The notes below the pieces were generated by a model that was not told the DNA's origin, searched no databases, and worked only from the letters and a program-made list of their open reading frames with translations. Shown piece by piece: positions 1-6,973 of a DNA stretch of 34,459 nucleotides; position 1 is the stretch's first letter, and each line of letters opens with the position of its first letter. The position numbers were made by a program, and so were the translations under genes. Where the stretch lies: positions 1 through 34,459 of the forward strand of contig JBAXND010000047.1 of assembly GCA_037133915.1 (NCBI GenBank), written 5' to 3'. The stretch is from Bacteroidota bacterium (lineage in GTDB: Bacteria > Bacteroidota > Bacteroidia > Bacteroidales > CAIWKO01).

Positions 1-2227
1 CGGGCAAGCAAATAATAAATTCACTTCCTTTTCCGAATTCACTTTTTACAGAAATGGTACCCTTGTTTTTCTCAATGAGTTCCTTACATAAGATAAGCCC
101 AAGACCACTTCCCTGCTCTTCGTTGGTACCTCTTGATTTTATTTTTTCGTCTAACTTAAACAGTTTATCAATATACTCCGATGGAATACCCATACCGGTA
201 TCAGTTATTGAGACCTCCACCATATGCTCGCCGTTAGCGGTAAGGCGTTCCGATTTTTGAGAAGTGATGCTCACAGAACCGCCTTTGTAAGTAAATTTTA
301 CTGCATTTGAAATCAGATTACGCAAAATGGTTTTCAGCATATTCTCATCGGCATACACCAATACATCGTTTTCGATACCGGGGATAATCGCGATGCTTTT
401 ATTATCAGCCTGAGGTTTGATGGGCATGATAACATCTTTTACCAGCACCTGCAGGTCGATGGGAATCGGGCGGTAATCCATTTTGCCGGTTTGTGAACGT
501 GACCATTCAAGCAGGTTCTGCAGTAGTTTATACACGCTCTCGGCTGATTCTTTTATATTCTTAATAAAGCTTCGCTTCTCGTCTTCATTAAAATTATCGA
601 ACTCTTTATACAATAAATCTGAGAAGCCAATAATGGCATTGAAGGGGTCTTTCAGGTCATGGGCAATAATGCTGAAGAACTTGTCTTTGGTAGCATTCAG
701 CGTTGATAATTTATCGGAGGTTTGACGAAGGTTATTCTCATATTCTTTTTGCCCGGTGATATCTGTTGCCATTAAAATATAGTACAATACTTTTCCGGCA
801 TTATCTTTAACAACACCTGCTTTTAAATCAACAAAAGCCAGTGTTCCGTCCGGTTTTGCGTACTGATGTTCAACATTGCGATCAGAGCCATTGAGCAACA
901 TTCCGCGTATTCTGTCCTTTGCTTCAGTGCTGCTATTCGTCAGCAGCAAGTCAAAGAAATTTCCGCCGATGGCACCTTCTTTGGAAGATGTGTTCAGCAA
1001 GTCGGCAATGGCGCGATTGCAATCCATAATGGTTCCATCGTGCTCGGTAATAGCGACCCCTTTTGGAGAGAAGTCGAGAACACTTTTAAAAAGGTTGTGT
1101 TTTTTAACCAGTTCCAGTTCTGCTCTTTTTCTGAATGTTAGTTCAACCTGCAATTCGTCGGTGCGTTCACGAAGCATTTTTTCGAGATCAACCCTGAACG
1201 ATTCCAGTTTTCCCTCTGCCATCATTTGCTCGGTAACATCGCTGGTAACGCCTGTAAAGAACGAAGGCAGGCCGGTTTCGTCACGCACCAGACTCAGCGA
1301 AAGTCCTATTACCATTCGCTCACCGGTGCCCGATAATATATGGTAGTGCACATCCTGGGTGGAGCCGCTTTCGCGTGTTTGCGATATCTGCGATTCCAAA
1401 TGTTCTTTCTCTCTGTCAGTAAGCAAATCGGAAAGATAAATACCGCTGATTTCTTCTTTGGTGGCAAAGCCAAATATTCCGAGTCCGCGTTGGTTACAAT
1501 CAACAAATTTTCCGTTCAGATCCAAACTGAATATGGCTCCCGGTGAGGCAGAAAAAATACTCATTATAAAATTATTCTGTCTCTTGAGTTGTTCTTCTGT
1601 GGTCTTTTTTTCATCCAGCTCACGCCGAAGCTTATCGACCGCCATTTCGGTCATTGCTTTCTGATCTCTATAATTCCTTTTGGCATAAAGCACCAATGCA
1701 ATTATCATGAAGAAATTGTAGAAAATACCAATGGCAACGTCAACAACGCGGTCAGTAAGATTGGGATATGGAAATATCAAGCGGGGTTCATGGTATTCAA
1801 TTACCATCAGCACAATTACATTAATAAAAACGAAAAATAGCGCTAACACCCTATTTACGCCACTCAGCAAAAACATGAGCAGCATCATTTGTGAGAAATA
1901 ATAGAACAGTACCGGACCTGCCGTTCCTGCATTGGAAAACCATACCAGGGTAAGAACCGCAGACATTACAAAAAAGTAAAGATAAATTGTTGATTCAAAT
2001 TTTTTACGCCATCGGGAGACGTAGAAAAGTGCGGCAAATGCAACCGCTCCGGCCGCAGTAACAATTAAAAGAAATGCGCTGAAACCAAGGATGGCCTTTC
2101 CTGCAAAACTCACTAAGTTCGCGATAAAGGAAAAGAAACAAGCAAAATTCAGGAAGCGGTGTTCAAGGCTGAACTCCGCCTTGATACCCATCAACTTTTC
2201 GAGAAGATTCCTGATTGAACGTGTCAT
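1..2227 (-). CDS. PAS-domain sensor histidine kinase, membrane-bound (3' end cut by window edge)
   Basis: The reading frame opens with ATG at 2227 (MTRSIRNLLEKL) and stays open to base 1, giving 742 codons. The last residues, FIICLP, match the usual end of an ATPase domain, so only a short tail is missing. Visible domains in order: six hydrophobic helices (about residues 25-180), a linker, PAS 1 (about 215-335, 'SPGAIFSLDLNGKFVDCN'), a short coiled stretch, PAS 2 (about 375-490, 'GVAITEHDGTIMDCN'), HisKA with phospho-acceptor His523 in 'IIAHDLKDPF', then HATPase with N box 'NLISNAVKF' (about 634), G1 box 'DTGMGIP' (about 674) and G2 box 'GSGLGL'. Family knowledge: it autophosphorylates on His and passes phosphate to a response regulator. 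No response regulator is adjacent in the window and no receiver domain is visible, so the partner and signal are unknown. The N-domain is not a family I can name. Confidence 0.93.
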   Translation of the reverse strand, partial: MTRSIRNLLEKLMGIKAEFSLEHRFLNFACFFSFIANLVSFAGKAILGFSAFLLIVTAAGAVAFAALFYVSRWRKKFESTIYLYFFVMSAVLTLVWFSNAGTAGPVLFYYFSQMMLLMFLLSGVNRVLALFFVFINVIVLMVIEYHEPRLIFPYPNLTDRVVDVAIGIFYNFFMIIALVLYAKRNYRDQKAMTEMAVDKLRRELDEKKTTEEQLKRQNNFIMSIFSASPGAIFSLDLNGKFVDCNQRGLGIFGFATKEEISGIYLSDLLTDREKEHLESQISQTRESGSTQDVHYHILSGTGERMVIGLSLSLVRDETGLPSFFTGVTSDVTEQMMAEGKLESFRVDLEKMLRERTDELQVELTFRKRAELELVKKHNLFKSVLDFSPKGVAITEHDGTIMDCNRAIADLLNTSSKEGAIGGNFFDLLLTNSSTEAKDRIRGMLLNGSDRNVEHQYAKPDGTLAFVDLKAGVVKDNAGKVLYYILMATDITGQKEYENNLRQTSDKLSTLNATKDKFFSIIAHDLKDPFNAIIGFSDLLYKEFDNFNEDEKRSFIKNIKESAESVYKLLQNLLEWSRSQTGKMDYRPIPIDLQVLVKDVIMPIKPQADNKSIAIIPGIENDVLVYADENMLKTILRNLISNAVKFTYKGGSVSITSQKSERLTANGEHMVEVSITDTGMGIPSEYIDKLFKLDEKIKSRGTNEEQGSGLGLILCKELIEKNKGTISVKSEFGKGSEFIICLP

Positions 2228-2661
2228 AATTGGCTTATTCCTGAGCTGCTATAGTAAAAGTAGTAATAAAAAAAACTAACTGTTTATCAATATGTTGAAA
2301 AATATTTTATTGTCTTCAAAAATCGTGCTAAGCCAATACAAATATACGTTTTTTTCGTATTAATTGGTTGTTTGTCGATAATATTTATCATTTTGTATGT
2401 ATTTTTATAATTTTTCTACGGTCGTCCGGTGCAAATGTTTCTGTAAATCCCTTTCAGAAGCAAAATCAGGACAAATAGCGTATCGCGAGGGAGGTGATTA
2501 GACGGTGGAAATTAAGGAATGAATAACTAAAAATAAAGAATTCAGGATTTAAAATTTTTCAGGCGGAATTTTTTGAACGCGGAATTATTGAATTGCCTGC
2601 AGGAAATTGCATGATGATTATAAATTCCATAAATAATCATGGGCATGAACCCCGGAGTCCG
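2228..2661. other. 434-bp intergenic stretch, AT-rich, no gene
   Basis: No open frame with a plausible start and composition was found on either strand. It holds the 5' leader and a candidate -7 box of the histidine kinase (2339-2346) and the 3' end of the four-gene membrane-protein cluster. An 8-bp inverted repeat, ATGATTAT at 2614-2621 and ATAATCAT at 2633-2640, lies just past the last gene of that cluster. It has no following T-tract on the minus strand, so it is not a clear terminator. Confidence 0.5.
2339..2346 (-). promoter_or_regulatory. Candidate Bacteroidota -7 box (TATATTTG) for the histidine kinase
   Basis: Read on the minus strand this is TATATTTG, a full match to the TAnnTTTG consensus of Bacteroidota primary-sigma promoters. 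It sits 111 bases upstream of the kinase ATG, implying a leader of about 100 bases. I saw no clear TTG at the -33 position, so the call is tentative. Confidence 0.35.
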
Positions 2662-3093
2662 TCAGGGCTGCTTTCTACGCATCTGAAATGCATAGAGCAT
2701 TATAAAAAGAGCTGTAAAAATCAGGTCGATGAAGAATTTTACCAGAAGGTAGTTAATTCCGAGATGAGAGAGAAAAATAAAAGGAACAGCCAACAACACT
2801 ATCTGAGCTCCCAGATACATATAGAAGCCGCTGGAGCGCAGCGTCCACATTACTGCGGCTCCTGCAATTGAAAGAGCATACAGAACGGGCTTTGTGAGAA
2901 GATAAAAATTATTGCCATGAGTATCTTCAGTAATGATAGAATCGAGCACGGGAATGCTGCTGAAAAAGATATGCGGGTAGCCCCGCGTAAAAACAGAAAT
3001 GACAGCAAACATGCACAATCCGCTCCAAATAAATGTGAGTACGCACAAAAAGCGCAGAAGCGTTGGTTTATATTGTTTCACGTTATCATCCAT
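2662..3093 (-). CDS. Small four-helix membrane protein, paralog A (last gene of cluster)
   Basis: 143 residues with four hydrophobic segments: about 14-35, 60-80 and two between 85 and 135. It shares a pattern with the next three genes upstream: an opening 'LLRFLCVLTFIWSG', a short basic turn followed by Gly-Phe and Tyr ('LRSSGFYMYLG'), and a last helix ending 'MLYAFQMRRK'. Its ATG (3093) lies one base after the stop of paralog B (3095), so the two are very likely translated from one message. The protein is predicted to sit in the inner membrane. I do not recognise a named family and assign no function. It lacks the periplasmic Leu-rich stretch of paralog B and has a longer loop between helices 1 and 2. 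Confidence 0.8.
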   Translation of the reverse strand: MDDNVKQYKPTLLRFLCVLTFIWSGLCMFAVISVFTRGYPHIFFSSIPVLDSIITEDTHGNNFYLLTKPVLYALSIAGAAVMWTLRSSGFYMYLGAQIVLLAVPFIFLSHLGINYLLVKFFIDLIFTALFIMLYAFQMRRKQP

Positions 3094-3094
3094 A

Positions 3095-3526
3095 TCATTT
3101 CATTGTTTTATAATAACGGGCGTACATCAGTATAAATGCCAGTGAAATCAAAGCAAAGCCAACATTTGTCGGGGAAATTTTCAAAAATATCTGTAATAAT
3201 ATAACAAGGCCGTTGGCGATTGTATAAATTACAAATCCTGTTTTGCGCATCCGCAACATGAGAATACCGCCCCAAACAGAGGCAGCGGAAAATATTAATA
3301 ACATCAGGCAGCCCATCATCATGAGCAAATGAAGGTTGATGCTGACTTCTTCGAGTTTCGGAAAAAGCTGTGTAAGGATACGAATCAGCCTGTCAGTTAA
3401 AACTAATCCCACTGCACTGAATAGTGTAATACCTCCGCTCCAGACAAACGTAAGAACACAAAGAACCTTCAGCATTCGTGGGCGGACGAAGGCTTCAGTG
3501 CTGTTTTCTAAATTAGTTTCGCTCAT
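3095..3526 (-). CDS. Small four-helix membrane protein, paralog B
   Basis: I place the start at ATG 3526 (MSETNLENSTEAF), giving 143 residues, the same length as paralog A. An in-frame ATG at 3562 would add 12 residues but would overlap paralog C by 50 bases instead of 14. Four hydrophobic segments are visible. The family pattern is clear: 'MLKVLCVLTFVWSGG' at the first helix, 'LRMRKTGFVIYTIANGL' in the middle, and 'ILMYARYYKTMK' at the end. The middle motif is nearly the same as in paralog D ('RRRRTGFVLYSIANGL'), so B and D look like the closest pair. The 14-base overlap with paralog C upstream and the one-base gap to A downstream suggest translational coupling. Function is unknown; inner-membrane location is inferred. 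Confidence 0.8.
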   Translation of the reverse strand: MSETNLENSTEAFVRPRMLKVLCVLTFVWSGGITLFSAVGLVLTDRLIRILTQLFPKLEEVSINLHLLMMMGCLMLLIFSAASVWGGILMLRMRKTGFVIYTIANGLVILLQIFLKISPTNVGFALISLAFILMYARYYKTMK

Positions 3527-3965
3527 GATTTGCTTTTCTGATAGGTCTGAGCATGATTGCAAAACTGATTATCATAAACAGATTGATGAAGGCAATGATA
3601 CCGGTTAACATATCACCGGTTAGTGCCGTTGCAGTAATTTCAATAACCAGTAAAATAACCGATGGGATGGCAAACATGAAAAATCCGCCCCATTTCAAAA
3701 AATACATCAGTAAAATACCCCAGAGAATCAGGCCGCAGACCACCACGCCTGTTGCACAGAGAAGAATAAAAAGCTCCCGGTTGACGTAGTTCATATCAAC
3801 CCCCGAATCGCTCACCAGAGGCAGGGCTGAAGCAGGAAAGCACAGAGCATACAGAAAAATCGCAATCAGCGGCGCCAGTGCGATAAATGATAATATCGAT
3901 AGTACCGATAAAAATACAGGACGTCCTGATCTTTTTTCCTGTGATATTACTTCTTGCTGTTCCAT
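3513..3965 (-). CDS. Small four-helix membrane protein, paralog C (divergent member)
   Basis: 150 residues starting MEQQEVISQEKRSG. Four hydrophobic segments are visible. It is the most divergent of the four neighbours but keeps the layout: a charged N-tail, first helix 'VFLSVLSILSFIAL', a middle turn 'YFLKWGGFFMFAIPS' in place of the basic-Gly-Phe-Tyr turn, and a positively charged C-tail 'LRPIRKANHERN'. The loop between helices 1 and 2 ('LPLVSDSGVDMNYVNRE') probably faces the periplasm. A TATATTTG box at 4004-4011 could give it its own promoter, so C-B-A may be transcribed both from there and by read-through from D. Membership in the same family is an inference from layout and weak motif similarity. 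No function is assigned. Confidence 0.75.
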   Translation of the reverse strand: MEQQEVISQEKRSGRPVFLSVLSILSFIALAPLIAIFLYALCFPASALPLVSDSGVDMNYVNRELFILLCATGVVVCGLILWGILLMYFLKWGGFFMFAIPSVILLVIEITATALTGDMLTGIIAFINLFMIISFAIMLRPIRKANHERN

Positions 3966-4003
3966 TATAACGTATTAATGCTTCCGCACAGATTAATCCG
4001 TAG

Positions 4004-4011
4004 CAAATATA
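4004..4011 (-). promoter_or_regulatory. Candidate -7 box (TATATTTG) for paralog C
   Basis: On the minus strand this reads TATATTTG, a full TAnnTTTG match, 39 bases before the ATG of paralog C (3965). The implied leader is about 30 bases. No -33 TTG was recognised. Confidence 0.4.
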
Positions 4012-4117
4012 AACAATAGCATTGAAAAAAGGGACAGTGTAAGAATGCGAACTTTTTGAAAACGTTCTTCATTATTATTGTTTGCAATTTACTGTGCAAT
4101 TAAAACAATATCGGGGA

Positions 4118-4534
4118 TTACCAGCGCACCATCCTCCGGAGCTGCGACGCATACAGTATAATAAACAAGGTGCTGAGTGCCGCAGCAATCAGGCTATAGC
4201 CGTTATATACAAGCATGAGTGAAATAATCTGCAGTGAAAGCAACAGTCCGTTTGCAATGGAATATAATACGAAACCGGTCCTGCGTCTGCGGAACATCAT
4301 TACCGCTCCTGTAAAAGAAATGATGAACAGTCCCAACAGAAATGAGAAGAAAAATAATGTTGTTTTTGCTGTTGGATTTTCGACGATGGGGGCCGCCAGC
4401 TCAATTGACTTTCCAAAAAACATAAACAAGCCGCATAGTGCGCCAATGGATGCGATAATAAAAAACCCGCTGCATAAAAAAGTGATGATGCAAAGAAGTT
4501 TTAAAAAGCGTGTATTACCGGGTTCATTCTTCAT
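4118..4534 (-). CDS. Small four-helix membrane protein, paralog D (first gene of cluster)
   Basis: 138 residues from ATG 4534 (MKNEPGNTRFLKLLC); ATG 4543 (MIIMKNEP) is an alternative. A further in-frame ATG at 4576 is unlikely because a TATCTTTG promoter box covers 4576-4583 and transcription would begin after it. The family pattern is strong: 'FLKLLCIITFLCSGF', then 'FRRRRTGFVLYSIANGL', then 'FIILYASQLRRMVRW'. Four membrane helices are predicted. A gap of 152 bases separates it from paralog C. It is the first gene of the cluster and is divergent from the CCC-motif protein gene. I do not recognise the family by name. Confidence 0.78.
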   Translation of the reverse strand: MKNEPGNTRFLKLLCIITFLCSGFFIIASIGALCGLFMFFGKSIELAAPIVENPTAKTTLFFFSFLLGLFIISFTGAVMMFRRRRTGFVLYSIANGLLLSLQIISLMLVYNGYSLIAAALSTLFIILYASQLRRMVRW

Positions 4535-4575
4535 AATAATCATCCTGTCAAGGCCTGATGGAATAACAGGCGGCA

Positions 4576-4583
4576 CAAAGATA
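4576..4583 (-). promoter_or_regulatory. Candidate -7 box (TATCTTTG) for the four-paralog cluster
   Basis: Minus-strand TATCTTTG matches TAnnTTTG fully. Transcription would start near 4569, giving a leader of roughly 25-35 bases to the starts at 4543 or 4534. This argues against the upstream ATG at 4576. Confidence 0.5.
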
Positions 4584-4692
4584 CATAATGATATTCATAA
4601 CATCTATTCCATCATTGAATCCTGCAAATAACTTAATCATTCATTTTTTGGTAATAAGTCTAAACTTTTGATTCATTTTTAAAAGAAGTTTG

Positions 4693-4700
4693 TATATTCG
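4693..4700 (+). promoter_or_regulatory. Weak candidate promoter for the CCC-motif-type gene
   Basis: TATATTCG differs from TAnnTTTG at one base. A TTTTG at 4666-4670 lies 22 bases upstream, slightly wider than the usual spacing of about 20. The ATG follows 43 bases later, a normal leader length. Kept only as a weak candidate. Confidence 0.3.
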
Positions 4701-4743
4701 TATCCTTAAAACTTTTTAATTATTAATTAAACTATTAAAAAAC

Positions 4744-5097
4744 ATGGAAAATCAGAACCCTACACCTGCACCGCAGCTGGAAAAATTACCGAATGCAGTT
4801 ATGATACTTGTATTTGGTATTATTTCGATTGTATTCTGCTGGTATGGTTTCGTTCCCGCTGTTGGGATCGTTACAGGCATCATTGGAATCGTTTTTGGCA
4901 TTCTTGCCATGGTTATGGGCGGCAAAGCCAAGAAATTGTATGCCAGCGCACCCGAAAAATACTCAAAAGGCACACTTACACTGGCCAAAGTTGGTAGTAT
5001 TCTCGGAACCGTAGGTTGGATCCTCGGCATTGTTTTCATGCTTATCGGCATCATCATTTTGATTCTTGCCGCCGGCACTGCAAGTCATTTCGGTTGA
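4744..5097 (+). CDS. Small membrane protein of the 'CCC motif'/DUF4190-like type
   Basis: 117 residues with a proline-rich N-tail, a signature 'LEKLPNAVMILVFGIISIVFCW', a Gly-rich hairpin of two helices ('GIVTGIIGIVFGILAMVMGG'), a short charged loop ('KAKKLYASAPEKYSKG') and a last helix pair from about 78 to 112. This order, including the 'K-LY-P--Y' loop, matches my memory of the Bacteroidota 'CCC motif membrane protein' group. Here the cysteine cluster is reduced to Cys-Trp-Tyr. No biochemical role is known to me. It stands alone, is divergent from the four-paralog cluster, and is followed by a strong terminator. Inner-membrane location is inferred. Confidence 0.8.
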   Translation: MENQNPTPAPQLEKLPNAVMILVFGIISIVFCWYGFVPAVGIVTGIIGIVFGILAMVMGGKAKKLYASAPEKYSKGTLTLAKVGSILGTVGWILGIVFMLIGIIILILAAGTASHFG

Positions 5098-5111
5098 TCA
5101 TTCACACCAAT

Positions 5112-5145
5112 AAAAAAAGCCATCCCGGAAAGGATGGCTTTTTTT
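5112..5145. terminator. Strong bidirectional intrinsic terminator
   Basis: A perfect 14-bp stem: bases 5112-5125 (A-tract then GCCATCC) pair with 5132-5145 (GGATGGC then T-tract) around a 6-base loop. The A- and T-tracts make it work in both directions, ending the small membrane-protein gene on the plus strand and the ammonia-lyase gene on the minus strand (stop at 5161). Confidence 0.92.
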
Positions 5146-5160
5146 ATGCGCCTGCCCGGC

Positions 5161-6699
5161 CTATTCAAGGCTTCCGATAGCTTTTTCAACTTCAATAAGT
5201 ATCTCTGCGCTTTTTACCAGTTCTTTCATAGCGTTATGATCGGGATACAGCGGCCTGTCAATGTCAAGATAATCGACATGCTTGCGGATGGTATCTTTGG
5301 CCACCTGCGTGCCTTTTCCAAATGCATAAGGTGTTTCGAACTTCTCACGCAGATCAAGCGCCTGCGCAGCAGCCATAAACTCAATACCCAATATACCATA
5401 AGCGTTGTCGAGTATCTGAAGATTTTTCAGCGCGGTGTTCATGCCCATAGAAACGAAATCTTCCTGATCGGCAGCAGCCGGAATAGACTGAATGGAAGCA
5501 GGTGCAGAGAGAATACGCTGTTCAACGATTTGCATATCGGCTGTATACTGGCTGAGCATCAACCCTGAAAACATACCGGCACCTTTGGTCAGGAATGGCG
5601 GTAAGCCAACACTGAGTGCGGGATTATTGAGGCGGTTCATGCGGCGCTCGCTGAGTACACTTACCATAGTTACAGCAATACCCACCATATCCATGGGCAA
5701 AGAAACCGGTGAGCCCTGGAAGTTAGCTCCCGAAAGGGCCAGTTTTTCGTCGGCAAAAAAGATAGGATTGTCGCCGACACCATTCAGTTCAATTTCTACC
5801 TGAGCACGAGCAAATGCAACTGCGTCGTGGGCTGCACCAATTACTTGCGGTGTGGAACGCATGGAATAAGCATCCTGCACTTTCACCTTCATACGACCTT
5901 CGGCAAGGTCGCCGCCGGCTGTAACTTTGCGGATGGCTGCAGCACTTCTTACGCCGCCTGCGAAACCGCGCACTTCAAGTATTCTGGAGTTATACGGTTT
6001 CAGGTTTGCTTTCAATGCTTCGAGTGATAAGGCACAGGCAATCTCAGCCTGCTTGAGCCAGTTGTTGACATCATAAATCATCAGCGCGCCCATGCCTGTC
6101 ATAACATTGGAGCCATTGATGGTAGCAAGTCCGTCGCGTGCTTCTAGTCCGGGAACAGGGATGCCGGCTTTTGCCATGGCTTCTTTTCCGGTAAGTTTCT
6201 CACCTTTATAGAAGGCATGCCCCTCGCCCATCATCAGCAGCGCAATCTGCGACATAGGTGCCAGGTCGCCACAGGCACCGACGGAACCTTTGACGCATAC
6301 AAAAGGCGTAACGCCTTTGTTCAGCATGTCAACCAGTGTTTGGGTAATTTCTATACGGCAGCCCGAATTGCCGTGTGCATGCACATTGATACGGCTTACC
6401 ATGGCAGCGCGCACATGCTCCAGAGGAGCAGCGTCGCCAATGCCGGCAGCATGATTGTAAATAAGATATTTCTGAAAATCTTTCACCTGATCGTCGTTCA
6501 GAACAATTTCTGAGAACTCACCGATACCTGTGTTGATGCCGTACATGATTTCATGGGCTTCGATTTTTGCCTCAAGCATGGTGCGGCATTTCTTGATACG
6601 TTCAACAGCATCGGGATGCAGCTCCACTTTTTCATTGTTGCGTGCTACGTTCACTACATCTTCAATAGTGAGTCCGGCACCTTTGATAACTAATGTCAT
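5161..6699 (-). CDS. hutH: Histidine ammonia-lyase (MIO-dependent aromatic amino acid lyase) with Ala-Cys-Gly active-site triad
   Basis: 512 residues, the usual length for bacterial HutH. Family reaction: L-histidine to urocanate plus ammonia in the cytoplasm, using the MIO group made from an internal Ala-Ser-Gly. Here the triad reads Ala142-Cys143-Gly144 in 'GSVGACGDLAPMSQ'; the codon for 143 is TGT, seen directly. Other catalytic positions line up with those of Pseudomonas putida HAL: Tyr53, His83 ('YNHAAG'), Asn195, Gln275, Tyr278, Arg281, Phe327 and Glu413 ('DQEDFVSMG'). Glu413 and His83 favour histidine. 'NFQG' after Phe327 is closer to plant PAL than to the 'NFHG' of typical HAL, and Asn82 replaces the usual Ser, so the substrate is not certain. 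No hutU, hutI or formiminotransferase gene is in the window; the neighbour upstream is hisS. The strong hairpin at 5112-5145 ends the transcript. Confidence 0.88.
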   Translation of the reverse strand: MTLVIKGAGLTIEDVVNVARNNEKVELHPDAVERIKKCRTMLEAKIEAHEIMYGINTGIGEFSEIVLNDDQVKDFQKYLIYNHAAGIGDAAPLEHVRAAMVSRINVHAHGNSGCRIEITQTLVDMLNKGVTPFVCVKGSVGACGDLAPMSQIALLMMGEGHAFYKGEKLTGKEAMAKAGIPVPGLEARDGLATINGSNVMTGMGALMIYDVNNWLKQAEIACALSLEALKANLKPYNSRILEVRGFAGGVRSAAAIRKVTAGGDLAEGRMKVKVQDAYSMRSTPQVIGAAHDAVAFARAQVEIELNGVGDNPIFFADEKLALSGANFQGSPVSLPMDMVGIAVTMVSVLSERRMNRLNNPALSVGLPPFLTKGAGMFSGLMLSQYTADMQIVEQRILSAPASIQSIPAAADQEDFVSMGMNTALKNLQILDNAYGILGIEFMAAAQALDLREKFETPYAFGKGTQVAKDTIRKHVDYLDIDRPLYPDHNAMKELVKSAEILIEVEKAIGSLE

Positions 6700-6742
6700 G
6701 TCAGTATGTTTTTATGTTTAATAATAATGATATTTCTTTACG

Positions 6743-6765
6743 AGGGGTGAAAGGCATTCGCCCCT
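6743..6765. other. Dyad in the leader of the ammonia-lyase gene
   Basis: Bases 6743-6751 and 6757-6765 are complementary around a 5-base loop (AGGCA), with one T-G pair on the plus strand, which becomes a C-A mismatch in the minus-strand message. It lies 44 bases upstream of the hutH ATG. It could be a leader hairpin or an operator; nothing in the sequence decides. Confidence 0.3.
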
Positions 6766-6948
6766 AAGCCAACAGTACGCAGCAAAAGCTGATGTTTACA
6801 ATCACAGCGGCGCACCAAAAAAACGGAATTTGAAATGGAAAGCCGCACACAGGCAGCATTTCCGGAGATTAGGCTAAAAGCCCGGCCCTGTTGATTTTTA
6901 TCTTGAATTTGAGAATCCAGTTAGACATAAATGGGCAATTGAGGAGTT

Positions 6949-6956
6949 CAAAGATA
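6949..6956 (-). promoter_or_regulatory. Weak candidate -7 box (TATCTTTG) upstream of hutH
   Basis: Minus-strand TATCTTTG fits TAnnTTTG. It lies between the hisS stop (6974) and hutH, 250 bases from the hutH ATG, so it would give an unusually long leader. It was the only full match I found between the two genes. Confidence 0.25.
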
Positions 6957-6973
6957 AAAAAAAACGCGAATAA

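Noticed and set aside
2614..2640. Inverted repeat ATGATTAT/ATAATCAT as a terminator of the four-paralog cluster
   Set aside because: Short AT stem with an 11-base loop and no T-tract on the transcribed strand.
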